From: Salinisphaera sp049568105
Lineage (GTDB): Bacteria > Pseudomonadota > Gammaproteobacteria > Nevskiales > Salinisphaeraceae
NCBI RefSeq assembly: GCF_049568105.1
Contig: NZ_CP145335.1
Coordinates: 992,001 to 1,056,000, forward strand
DNA length: 64,000 nucleotides
Direction of reading: 5' to 3'
Shown here: piece after piece, positions 25,897 to 33,886 of the stretch
How the letters are laid out: the number at the start of each line of letters is the position of its first letter
Numbering within the stretch: position 1 is the first letter of the stretch
Notes under the pieces: model-generated
The model's input: only the letters and a program-made list of their open reading frames with translations
The model's database searches: none
Told to the model about the DNA's origin: nothing
Made by a program: the position numbers and the translations under genes

Positions 25897-27497
25897 GCAC
25901 GACTCGGCCCCCTGCAAGCCCTGCGCGCCTGGGCGACGGTTTCGGCCCCTGGCTGGGGCGTTGGCTGCTGTTGGCCAACCACAAGGACGCCGGCTTTGCC
26001 TATCTGGTGCTGGCCGCGATCATGTTTGCGGTCGGCGGCGGGCTATCGCTGGCGATCCGCAGCGAGCTGTTTGCGCCGGGTATCCAGTACATCGACCCCG
26101 GCGTGTACAACCAGATCGTGACGCTGCACGGGCTGATCATGATCTTTGGCGGCATCGTGCCGGCGTTTCTGGGCTTTGCCAATGTCATGTTGCCGGTCAT
26201 GATCGGCGCGCCGGGGCTGGCCTGGCCGCGCGCCTCGGGGCCGGCGTTCTGGCTGTTGCCGATCGCGTTTAGCGCGCTGCTGGTCAGCCCGTTCGTGGCC
26301 GGCGGCGCGCCGCAGACCGGCTGGACCCTGTATCCACCGCTGATTCAGCAGACCGGGGCCGCGCTGCCATTGTTCATCGTGGCCGTGCAGCTGTTGGCGC
26401 TGTCCAGCGTAGGATCGTCGTTGAATGTGTTGGTGATGCTGCTGCGCCGCCGGGCGCCGGGTATGCCGATGCTGCGCATGCCGATGTTCGCTTGGAGTTG
26501 GCTGGTCACGGCGTTTTTGATCGTTGCGGTAATGCCGGTGCTGGCAGCGATCCTGCTGATGATCGGCGCCGATCGTTATCTGGGCAGTGGTTGGTTCGGC
26601 GCCGAGGGCAGCCCATTGCTGTATCAGCATCTGTTCTGGACTTTCGGCCATCCGGAGGTCTATATCATGGTGCTGCCGGCCTTCGGCCTGGTGTCGACAA
26701 TTCTCCCGAGCTTTGCGCGCAAGCAGCTGTTTGGCTACAACTCGATGGTCTATGCCACGCTGGCAATCGGCCTTTTGAGTTTCATCGTCTGGGCCCACCA
26801 TATGTTCACCACCGGCCTGGCGTTGCCGGCGGAACTGTTTTTCATGTTCTCGACCATGATCATTTCGGTGCCGACCGGGGTGAAAGTGTTCAACTGGGTC
26901 GCCACCCTATGGGGCGGGGCAATGACCTTCGAAGCGCCGATGCTGTTCGCGACCAGTTTCGTGGTGCTGTTCATGATCGGCGGTTTTTCCGGTCTGATGG
27001 CGTCGTTGTCGCCGGTCGATTTCCAGTATCACGATACTTATTTCGTGATCGCGCATTTTCACTATGTCCTGGTGCCGGGCTCGATTTTCGCCATGATCGC
27101 CGCGCTGTATTACTGGATGCCGAAATGGACCGGCGTCATGTATTCGGAGCGGCTCGCCCAGGTGCATTTCTGGTGGAGTGCGGTCTGGATCAACCTGCTG
27201 TTTTTTCCCATGCATTTTCTTGGCCTGGCCGGTATGCCGCGACGGATCGCCGATTATTCGAGCCAGTTCGCCGATTTCAATCAAGTGATCTCGATCGCGG
27301 CGGCGATGTTCATCGCTGGCCAGCTGCTGTTCGTCTACAACATGGCGCGCTGTCTGTTGGGCCGGGGCGCAGCCGCCCCGGATCGGGTCTGGGACGGCGC
27401 CCGCGGCCTGGAATGGACGCTGGCCTCGCCTTGGCCGTATCGCACGTTCGCGACGCCGCCTCGGGTTGCCGCCGACGAGCTCGCCAAGCCGGACTGA
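25893..27497 (+). CDS. coxA: Cytochrome c oxidase subunit I (A-family heme-copper oxidase) with altered D pathway
   Basis: 534 residues and about 12 membrane helices. All metal ligands are present: His79 (heme a, TLHG), CuB ligands in HPEVY (253-257) and HH (302-303), and AHFH (387-390). The cross-linked Tyr257, Glu255 and the K-pathway Thr328/Lys331 (PTGVK) are kept. In contrast the D-pathway entry aspartate of the usual GAPDMAFPR block is Gly108 (GAPGLAWPR), and the following Asn pair is Ser115-Gly116. The operon has no subunit III or Cox11/CtaG gene. Identity is certain; the proton-pumping mode is uncertain. Confidence 0.96.
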   Translation: MSTTRPPASPARLGDGFGPWLGRWLLLANHKDAGFAYLVLAAIMFAVGGGLSLAIRSELFAPGIQYIDPGVYNQIVTLHGLIMIFGGIVPAFLGFANVMLPVMIGAPGLAWPRASGPAFWLLPIAFSALLVSPFVAGGAPQTGWTLYPPLIQQTGAALPLFIVAVQLLALSSVGSSLNVLVMLLRRRAPGMPMLRMPMFAWSWLVTAFLIVAVMPVLAAILLMIGADRYLGSGWFGAEGSPLLYQHLFWTFGHPEVYIMVLPAFGLVSTILPSFARKQLFGYNSMVYATLAIGLLSFIVWAHHMFTTGLALPAELFFMFSTMIISVPTGVKVFNWVATLWGGAMTFEAPMLFATSFVVLFMIGGFSGLMASLSPVDFQYHDTYFVIAHFHYVLVPGSIFAMIAALYYWMPKWTGVMYSERLAQVHFWWSAVWINLLFFPMHFLGLAGMPRRIADYSSQFADFNQVISIAAAMFIAGQLLFVYNMARCLLGRGAAAPDRVWDGARGLEWTLASPWPYRTFATPPRVAADELAKPD

Positions 27498-27512
27498 TAC
27501 GGAGAAGCCCCC

Positions 27513-28256
27513 ATGCAAATCGGTTCTTTTCGCTTCGCGCCTCCTTGGTGGGGCGTGCTGATCGCAGCGGTCGGCGTCGTGATTCTATCGGCGCTGGGTC
27601 TCTGGCAGATCGAGCGCGCACATTACAAGCAAGGTCTGGTCGCCGAGCATCGCGCGGCCGAGCGCGCCGGACCACAGCAGCTGGCGCTCACACCCGAGGC
27701 GGTGCGCCAAGGGCAAGGCGCGCGGCGCGGCTATCGGTATATCGTCAGCGGCCATTACGACGCAGCCCATCAGCTGTTGTTATCCAACCAAGTGACCGGT
27801 ACCCAGACGGGTTATCGGGTATGGACGCCGCTGGTTCTGGATTCCGGAGTACGGATCATGGTCGACCGCGGTTGGGTCCCCAAGACCGACGGTCGCAGCG
27901 CGCCCAAGCCCGACCCCGAGGCGCCGCGTGGCTCGGTGAGCATTCGCGGTTACTGGCGTGGTTTTCCGCAGCCGGGGCTGCGTATGGGCGACGATCAGGA
28001 ATGCGATCGCAGTGGCTGGCCGCGGGCGTTCAACTATCCAACCACGGCGACGGTGCGCTGTCAGTATCGGGCGCCGGTGGCTGACGGTTTGCTGCTGCTC
28101 GATCCCAAGGCGCCGGGCGGCTTCGTGCGCGACTGGGATGAAGACACCATAGGGCTACGCCCGTGGGCGCATTATATCTATGCGTCGCAATGGTTTTTGA
28201 TGGCGCTGATCGCGGTGATCATTCTGGTGGTGGTCAATACCAAACGACGGCCGTGA
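27513..28256 (+). CDS. SURF1-family cytochrome oxidase assembly protein
   Basis: 247 residues with two terminal membrane helices (about 14-30 and 222-242) and a periplasmic middle, the SURF1/Shy1 layout. LGLWQIERAHYKQ, NQVTGTQTGYRVWTPL, VDRGWVP and the C-terminal PWAHYIYASQWFLMAL blocks fit the family. SURF1 helps insert heme a into subunit I. It starts 15 bp after coxA with GGAGAAG upstream and overlaps the next gene by 4 bp (GTGA). Confidence 0.92.
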   Translation: MQIGSFRFAPPWWGVLIAAVGVVILSALGLWQIERAHYKQGLVAEHRAAERAGPQQLALTPEAVRQGQGARRGYRYIVSGHYDAAHQLLLSNQVTGTQTGYRVWTPLVLDSGVRIMVDRGWVPKTDGRSAPKPDPEAPRGSVSIRGYWRGFPQPGLRMGDDQECDRSGWPRAFNYPTTATVRCQYRAPVADGLLLLDPKAPGGFVRDWDEDTIGLRPWAHYIYASQWFLMALIAVIILVVVNTKRRP

Positions 28257-28858
28257 GCCGCGCGCCGGGGCGCAGCCGCTGGGTTTTGATCGGGTTGCTG
28301 GTGTTATTCGCGCTGCCGGTGTGGGCGGCTTGGGGGCTGTACTACGGGCTCGGCTGGCGCGGTGACGGCGCGGCCGCCGCCGGCCAGCTGGTCTCGCCGG
28401 CCGTGCCGTTGCCCGATCTGGCGCTACGCCGGCGCAACGGCCAGCCCGCCGGGTCGAGCACGTCGCGCCTGCGCGGTCGCTGGCATGTCTTGCAGATCGC
28501 GCCGCAGGGCTGTGCCACAGGCTGTCGACAGCGTTTGGCCGAAACACGACAGGCCGTGGCGTTGCTACATATCGACGCACCCCGGGTGCAGCGAATGCTC
28601 GTGATAGGCGATAATGCGCGCCCATCGAGCCTGTCGGCGCAACCGGATCTGGCGATCTACCGTATTCAAATGAAGCCCTGGCTGGCGCGGTTGCGACAGG
28701 CCGGGCTTGACGAGCCGGCGGATCGGGTCTATTTGATCGACCCCGCAGGACGCTGGATGGCCTATTACAGCGCGCCCGGGCTGGGCGATGCCCTGCATCG
28801 CGATCTCGTGCATCTGTTGTCCCGGCCGGCTGCCGGCGAATCATCGGACACCTTATGA
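28253..28858 (+). CDS. Membrane-anchored Sco-like / thioredoxin-fold protein of the oxidase operon
   Basis: 201 residues from a GTG that overlaps the SURF1 stop (GTGA); the end overlaps ctaA (ATGA). A membrane anchor spans about residues 11-31. The rest looks like a thioredoxin fold: LRGRWHVLQIAPQGCATGCRQRL has Cys87 and Cys91 in a CxxxC arrangement like the copper-binding CPxxC of Sco1, and VYLIDPAGRWMAYYS resembles the C-terminal strand pair of Sco/thioredoxin proteins. Proteins of this kind lie upstream of ctaA in many Gammaproteobacteria. A role in CuA assembly or thiol reduction is inferred, not shown; the Sco histidine was not identified. Confidence 0.75.
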   Translation: MSRAPGRSRWVLIGLLVLFALPVWAAWGLYYGLGWRGDGAAAAGQLVSPAVPLPDLALRRRNGQPAGSSTSRLRGRWHVLQIAPQGCATGCRQRLAETRQAVALLHIDAPRVQRMLVIGDNARPSSLSAQPDLAIYRIQMKPWLARLRQAGLDEPADRVYLIDPAGRWMAYYSAPGLGDALHRDLVHLLSRPAAGESSDTL

Positions 28859-29859
28859 CCACTCGTTTTTATCTCAATCTGTTCGCGCTGGTGCTGACTC
28901 TGGCCGTGATCATGCTCGGCGCCTATACGCGGTTGTCCGATGCCGGTCTGGGCTGTCCGGACTGGCCCGGCTGTTATGGACAGATCGATGTACCGAGCTC
29001 GGTCGACGATGTCGCCAAGGCCGATGCCAACTTCTCGCGCCCGGTTGAGGCCGGCAAGGCGTGGAAGGAGATGATCCATCGCTATTTCGCCGGCACGCTC
29101 GGGCTGGTGATCCTGGCACTGGCGCTGCTGACGCTCAAGCGTACGAGCAATCCGTACGAGCAGCGTATCCTGCCTTGGGTGGTCGTGGCCGTGGTGGTGT
29201 TTCAAGCGCTGCTCGGTATGTGGACGGTCACGCTGCTGCTCAAGCCATTGGTGGTGACTGCCCATTTGCTCGGCGGCATGACGATTTTCGCGCTGCTCGG
29301 GCTCTGTCTGTTCCGCCAACGACCGTTGTTTTATGGCTGGGCGGCCAGCGGCCTGGCCAACCTGCGTACGCTCGCCGGTGCCGCGCTGGTGCTGTTGATC
29401 GGCCAGATCTTTCTCGGTGCCTGGACCTCGACCAACTATGCGGCCTTGGCCTGTCCGGATTTTCCGACCTGTCAGACCCAGTGGTGGCCGCCGACCGACT
29501 TCGCCAAGGCCTTTACCCTCTGGCACGGGCTGGGGATCAACTATGAATACGGCATCCTGTCGAGCGTGCCGCGCCAGACCATCCATTGGACGCATCGGTT
29601 GGGCGCCTGCGTGATCGCGATCACGATGCTCGCGCTCGCGGTGCGTCTGTTCATGGCCGCGCGCCACGACGGGCGCTGGGCCGGTCTGGCTGGCGTTCTG
29701 ATTGCAGTGGTGGCCCTACAGATCACGCTCGGGATCTCGACCGTGGTGTTTCATCTACCGCTGCCGATCGCCGTGGCTCACAACGGCGGGGCGGCCCTGT
29801 TATTATTGACCCTTGTTGCCATCAATCACGCTGTCTGGAGTGCGCGCCATCATGTCTAG
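28855..29859 (+). CDS. ctaA: Heme A synthase (CtaA/COX15)
   Basis: 334 residues with about eight membrane helices. It oxidises the C8 methyl of heme O to the formyl group of heme A. MLGAYTRLSDAGLGCPDWPGCYGQ is the conserved first-helix/loop block; Glu in the loop, HRYFAGTLGL, TAHLLGG, WTHRLGA and AHNGGAALLL carry the conserved histidines. ATGA overlap with the upstream gene, and the stop overlaps the ctaB start. Follows the oxidase structural genes and so supplies their cofactor. Confidence 0.96.
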   Translation: MTTRFYLNLFALVLTLAVIMLGAYTRLSDAGLGCPDWPGCYGQIDVPSSVDDVAKADANFSRPVEAGKAWKEMIHRYFAGTLGLVILALALLTLKRTSNPYEQRILPWVVVAVVVFQALLGMWTVTLLLKPLVVTAHLLGGMTIFALLGLCLFRQRPLFYGWAASGLANLRTLAGAALVLLIGQIFLGAWTSTNYAALACPDFPTCQTQWWPPTDFAKAFTLWHGLGINYEYGILSSVPRQTIHWTHRLGACVIAITMLALAVRLFMAARHDGRWAGLAGVLIAVVALQITLGISTVVFHLPLPIAVAHNGGAALLLLTLVAINHAVWSARHHV

Positions 29860-30766
29860 CTCGTCGTCCTCCGCTGCCTACCGGCCGACTCTGTCGCAGC
29901 GGCTGACCGACTACTACGAGCTGTGCAAGCCGCGCGTGGTGCTGCTGATCGTGTTTACGGCGATGGTCGGCATGTTTCTGGCGACCCCGGGCATGGTGCC
30001 GATCGATGCCCTGGTCTTCGGTACGCTCGGCATCGGTTTGATGGCGGCTTCGGCAGCCGCGGTCAACCAAATGATCGATGTGCAGGCCGACTCGCGGATG
30101 AAGCGGACCCGTAAGCGGCCGCTGGTCACCGGCCATTTGGATACCCGTCGGGCGGCGATCTTTGCCTTTGCCATCGGTGTGGCCGGCATGGTTATCCTGC
30201 TGACGTTGGTCAACGCGCTGACCGCCTGGATGACTCTGTTCGCACTGGTTGGCTATGCCGGCATTTATACGATGTATCTCAAGCGGGCGACGCCGCAGAA
30301 CATCGTGATCGGCGGGGCAGCCGGGGCTGCGCCACCGACTCTCGGCTGGGCAGCGGTTACTGACTCGGTCACCGCGAACTCGTTGATCCTATTCTTGATC
30401 ATCTTCATCTGGACACCGCCGCATTTCTGGGCGCTGGCGATCGACCGGGCCAAGGAATATGCCGAGGTTGATATTCCGATGCTGCCGGTCACCCACGGCA
30501 TTGAGCATACCCGCACCCAGATCCTGATCTATACGGTGATTCTGTTCGCCGTGTCGCTGCTGCCGTTTGCGACCGGCATGAGCGGTTGGCTGTATCTGGT
30601 GAGTGCGGTGGTACTGTCCGGCTGGTTTTTGGTCTATGCCGTACGCCTGAAATGGTGGCCGAAGCCCGGCCTGGGCATGAAGACCTTCGGTTACTCGATC
30701 GTCTATCTGATGGCGCTGTTCACGGCGCTGCTGATCGACCACTACATCCCGGCGATTACCGGCTAA
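29852..30766 (+). CDS. ctaB: Heme O synthase (protoheme IX farnesyltransferase)
   Basis: 304 residues from ATG 29852, which overlaps the ctaA stop by 8 bp; the frame extends upstream inside ctaA. A polytopic UbiA-type prenyltransferase that attaches farnesyl to protoheme. The two Asp-rich motifs are seen as NQMIDVQADSRMKRTRKRPL and the second loop WTPPHFWALAIDRAKEYAEVDIPMLP. It completes the heme A pathway with ctaA. Also called cyoE in bo3 systems; ctaB is preferred because of the caa3 context. Confidence 0.95.
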   Translation: MSSSSSSAAYRPTLSQRLTDYYELCKPRVVLLIVFTAMVGMFLATPGMVPIDALVFGTLGIGLMAASAAAVNQMIDVQADSRMKRTRKRPLVTGHLDTRRAAIFAFAIGVAGMVILLTLVNALTAWMTLFALVGYAGIYTMYLKRATPQNIVIGGAAGAAPPTLGWAAVTDSVTANSLILFLIIFIWTPPHFWALAIDRAKEYAEVDIPMLPVTHGIEHTRTQILIYTVILFAVSLLPFATGMSGWLYLVSAVVLSGWFLVYAVRLKWWPKPGLGMKTFGYSIVYLMALFTALLIDHYIPAITG

Positions 30767-30807
30767 TAGGCAGTCTTTTGGAGTTGGCCCGCTCGAGGCC
30801 GGTCGGC

Positions 30808-31155
30808 TTAGCCGGTCTGGCGTTCGACGAGCCGGTCGAAGGCCGCCAGTACTTCGGTTACACGCTGCTCGGCAGTCGAACCTTGGTCCAGCTTGGCCTC
30901 GGCCATGACCGCGATGCCGCTGGCGCCGGGCAATGGCCCGCCGGCTTCGATCAGATCGCGCATCCGTGGCACGAAGATGAACTGCAGCCACTGGGTGAAT
31001 TCCAGCGTATCGGCACAGAACGGTGTACGGCTGGCCATGGCGGCCGGGGGTGGGGTTTCGGCATGCCAGAGCCCGCCGCCGCGCATGGCCTGTTCCATGG
31101 CCAGCACGCAGTCGGCAGCTTGGGAGAGGGCGTTCGAGTCGCTGTTCGGCGTCAT
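30808..31155 (-). CDS. yqcC: YqcC-family protein (DUF446)
   Basis: 115 residues from ATG 31155. ALSQAADCVLAMEQAMRGGGLWH, FCADTLEFTQWLQFIFVPRMRDLIEAGGPLPG is the diagnostic YqcC block. A small helical cytosolic protein, structure known in the family but function unknown; in E. coli it sits beside the tRNA pseudouridine synthase truC. Convergent with ctaB (41 bp between stops). The open frame extends upstream to 31293 but that part overlaps the neighbouring lipoprotein gene and is not family-like. Confidence 0.88.
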   Translation of the reverse strand: MTPNSDSNALSQAADCVLAMEQAMRGGGLWHAETPPPAAMASRTPFCADTLEFTQWLQFIFVPRMRDLIEAGGPLPGASGIAVMAEAKLDQGSTAEQRVTEVLAAFDRLVERQTG

Positions 31156-31178
31156 GGTCTCAATCGGTCGCGAAAATT

Positions 31179-31787
31179 CTAAAACGGCCACCACCAATGG
31201 CCGGGGTGTTCGAGCTCCGAGCGGCAGCTGCTCAGTTGGCGGCCATAGCGACCGGCACGGTTCTGGACCCGCCGCGCGGTTTTCATCAGCCACGGCTTGC
31301 GGCGATAGGCACCGCTGCGATAACCGCCCTGGCCGACATAGTAGGCCAGATACTGGCTATAGGCATCGGCTTTGGAAATACCCAGAATGCGATGGCTCTG
31401 GTCGACATACCAGCCAACGAAGTCGGTGGCATCGCCGAAGTCGTCGCGATCGGCGAATGGGTGGCCGGTCTTGGACTTGTAGTGATCCCAGGTCGAATCC
31501 AGGGCCTGGGTATAACCGTAGGCCGAACTGATATGCGTCCAGGGGATAATCCAGAACAAATGATTGCGCGGCGGTTTGGCGTCCCCGATGTACTGCGATT
31601 CTTGGTAGATGATCGACATCTGGACCGGGATCGGCGCGCCCCAGCGCTGGTCGGCGGCCTTGGCGTCGTCGTACCAGCCGCCTTTTTCGCGGAAGATGCT
31701 ACAGAGATTGGAGGGATTGCTCGGTGGCGCAGTTACGCAGCCGGTAAGCAACACGGCCGGCAGACACAGCAGGATCAGGATACGCAT
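31179..31787 (-). CDS. Lytic transglycosylase-like lipoprotein (SLT domain)
   Basis: 202 residues. Lipoprotein signal with LLTGC, Cys17 lipidated. The mature part looks like a small lysozyme-fold SLT domain: SIIYQESQY supplies the likely catalytic Glu63, followed by SSAYGYTQALDSTWDHYK (SAYG/aromatic block) and YYVGQGGYRSGAY. Such outer-membrane enzymes cleave peptidoglycan glycan strands. The C-terminus ends in a Trp-rich tail (GHWWWPF). It lies 23 bp before yqcC on the same strand and may be co-transcribed. Confidence 0.82.
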   Translation of the reverse strand: MRILILLCLPAVLLTGCVTAPPSNPSNLCSIFREKGGWYDDAKAADQRWGAPIPVQMSIIYQESQYIGDAKPPRNHLFWIIPWTHISSAYGYTQALDSTWDHYKSKTGHPFADRDDFGDATDFVGWYVDQSHRILGISKADAYSQYLAYYVGQGGYRSGAYRRKPWLMKTARRVQNRAGRYGRQLSSCRSELEHPGHWWWPF

Positions 31788-31835
31788 GCCGCGGAGCCTA
31801 GCAGAGCTGGCTTAGGCACGGTATGCACAACGCGC

Positions 31836-31914
31836 TACAATAGGTCGCTTGGCGCTGTTGCGCCGCGTCATATATTTTAAAGTTATATAAAAATACAAAA
31901 ACAAAGGTTTTAAT
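31836..31914 (+). promoter_or_regulatory. AT-rich promoter/regulator region upstream of cysJ
   Basis: The gap between the lipoprotein gene and cysJ has a TACAAT (31836-31841) and then an A/T run at about 31869-31914 that includes TATTTTAAAGTTATATAAAAATA, an imperfect inverted repeat. In this GC-rich window such a block stands out. CysB sites in Gammaproteobacteria are AT-rich, so it is a reasonable place for CysB control of cysJI. No exact consensus was verified. Confidence 0.4.
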
Positions 31915-31967
31915 TCGTAGGCGGTCGCGCTAGCCTCTGCCTCCGCCTCGGGTACGCACGAACCCCC

Positions 31968-33806
31968 ATGGTCATGAAAGCAGTAACCATCGACGAACAC
32001 AGCAGCCCATTGGATGCGCAGCAGGCCGCGCAGCTGACGACGCTGATCCAGAGTCTGAACCCAACCCAGGCCACCTGGATCAGCGGCTACTTGGCCGGGC
32101 TGAACGCCCAGGCCGCGGTTGGCGAAGTCGCCCAGCCGGCAGCCGCGCCGGCTGCAAGCGCTGCGGCCAGCGCGCCGCTGACGGTGCTCTACGGCTCCCA
32201 AACTGGGAACGCCGAAGATATCGCCGAACAGCTGGTCGCGCGTGCCGAAGCCCAGGGCCTAACGGCTCGGGCGATCGATATGCTCGATTACAAGCCGCGC
32301 GATCTTAAAAAAGAACAGAATCTCGTGATCTGTGTCTCAACCCACGGCGAGGGCGATCCGCCCGACAATGCCGAAGAGTTGCACGAGTTCGTGTTCGGCA
32401 AGAAAGCCCCCAAGCTGGAAGGGCTGAATTTCTCGGTGCTGGCTTTCGGCGATTCGAGCTACGAGCATTTCTGCCAGACCGGCCGGGATTTCGATGCCCA
32501 GCTCGAGAAGCTGGGTGCGAACCGGATCGTCGACCGGGTGGATCTGGACGTCGATTTCGACGATGCCGCCGAAGCCTGGATCGGTGACGTCGTCGCCAAG
32601 TTCAAGGCAGAGGCCGGCAGTGGCGAGGCCGAGCATGCCAACGTCACGCCAATGCCCGGGGCTGCCGGCCAGGCTGATACCGGGGGCCAGGCGCCGACCC
32701 GCAAGAACCCCTATCAGGCCGAGCTGCTGACCAACGTGGTCTTGAATGGCCGCGGCTCGGACAAGGAAGTCCACCATATCGAGCTCGACACCGAGGATTC
32801 GGGGTTGGTCTGGGAGCCCGGCGACTCGCTGGGGATCATTCCTGCCAACGACCCGCAGGTGGTCAAAGAATTGATCGCTGCGCTCGGCGCGCGCGCAGAG
32901 GATGAAGTCACCGGCCTCGACGGCGAGGTGTCGCTGTCGCATGCGTTGACCCATCAGTACGAGATCACCACGCTGACCCGGCCGTTCATCGAGAAATACG
33001 CCGAGCGTGCGGGCAGCGAGCAACTCAACGCACTGCTCGCCGAAGACCGCCGCGAGCAGCTGGCCGAATATATCGACGGCCGCTTCATCATCGATCTGGT
33101 CGAGGACTACCCGGTCGCCGACATGACCGGGGCAGATTTCGTGCGCCTGCTGCGCAAACTACCGCCGCGGCTGTACTCGATCGCCTCCAGCCATGCGGCC
33201 AACCCAGATGAAGTGCATCTGACCGTGGCCGCGGTCCGCTACCAGACCCATGGCCGCGATCGGCACGGCGTGGCCTCGATCCAGCTGGCCGATCGCAGCG
33301 AGGATTCGTCGGTTGCGGTCTATATCGACCACAACAAGAACTTCAAGCTACCGGCCGACGACGCGCCCATCATCATGGTCGGGCCAGGCACCGGTATCGC
33401 CCCGTTTCGGGCCTTTATGGAAGAGCGTGAGGAACGCGAGGCCAGCGGCCGCAACTGGGTGTTTTTCGGCGCCCAGCATTTCCGGACCGACTTCTACTAT
33501 CAGACCGACTGGCTGCGCTGGCGCGAGGCCGGGCTACTGACCCGCATGGACGTTGCTTTTTCCCGCGATCAGGCTGAAAAAGTCTATGTGCAGGATAAGA
33601 TCCGCGCGGCCGGGGCCGAATTGTTTAACTGGATCGAATCCGGTGCCAGCCTGTATGTCTGTGGCGATGCCAATGCCATGGCCGCAGATGTCCACGACGC
33701 GTTGCTGGCGATCATCGGCGAGCACGGCGGTCTGGATGCCGAAGGCGCGGCCGGTTATCTCAAGAATCTGCAGAAAGAAAAGCGCTACCAGCGCGACGTT
33801 TACTAG
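31968..33806 (+). CDS. cysJ: Sulfite reductase flavoprotein alpha-component
   Basis: 612 residues. Transfers electrons from NADPH through FAD and FMN to CysI. An N-terminal TPTQATWISGYLAGLN segment like that of E. coli CysJ precedes the flavodoxin domain (LYGSQTGNAEDIAEQL; STHGEGDPPDN; FGDSSYEHFC) and the FAD/NADPH reductase domain (RLYSIASS for FAD; GPGTGIAPFRAF and FFGAQHFRTDFYYQ for NADPH; C-terminal aromatic YQRDVY). Starts at 31968 or the Met two codons later. 80 bp upstream of cysI; no cysH follows, unlike E. coli. Confidence 0.96.
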   Translation: MVMKAVTIDEHSSPLDAQQAAQLTTLIQSLNPTQATWISGYLAGLNAQAAVGEVAQPAAAPAASAAASAPLTVLYGSQTGNAEDIAEQLVARAEAQGLTARAIDMLDYKPRDLKKEQNLVICVSTHGEGDPPDNAEELHEFVFGKKAPKLEGLNFSVLAFGDSSYEHFCQTGRDFDAQLEKLGANRIVDRVDLDVDFDDAAEAWIGDVVAKFKAEAGSGEAEHANVTPMPGAAGQADTGGQAPTRKNPYQAELLTNVVLNGRGSDKEVHHIELDTEDSGLVWEPGDSLGIIPANDPQVVKELIAALGARAEDEVTGLDGEVSLSHALTHQYEITTLTRPFIEKYAERAGSEQLNALLAEDRREQLAEYIDGRFIIDLVEDYPVADMTGADFVRLLRKLPPRLYSIASSHAANPDEVHLTVAAVRYQTHGRDRHGVASIQLADRSEDSSVAVYIDHNKNFKLPADDAPIIMVGPGTGIAPFRAFMEEREEREASGRNWVFFGAQHFRTDFYYQTDWLRWREAGLLTRMDVAFSRDQAEKVYVQDKIRAAGAELFNWIESGASLYVCGDANAMAADVHDALLAIIGEHGGLDAEGAAGYLKNLQKEKRYQRDVY

Positions 33807-33886
33807 CTTCGACTCGTAACTCTTTCTGTATTGCCAAGGCCATGGCCGCCGTGGGCGGCCGGTCGACCCATCAGCGAGTGACCGCT

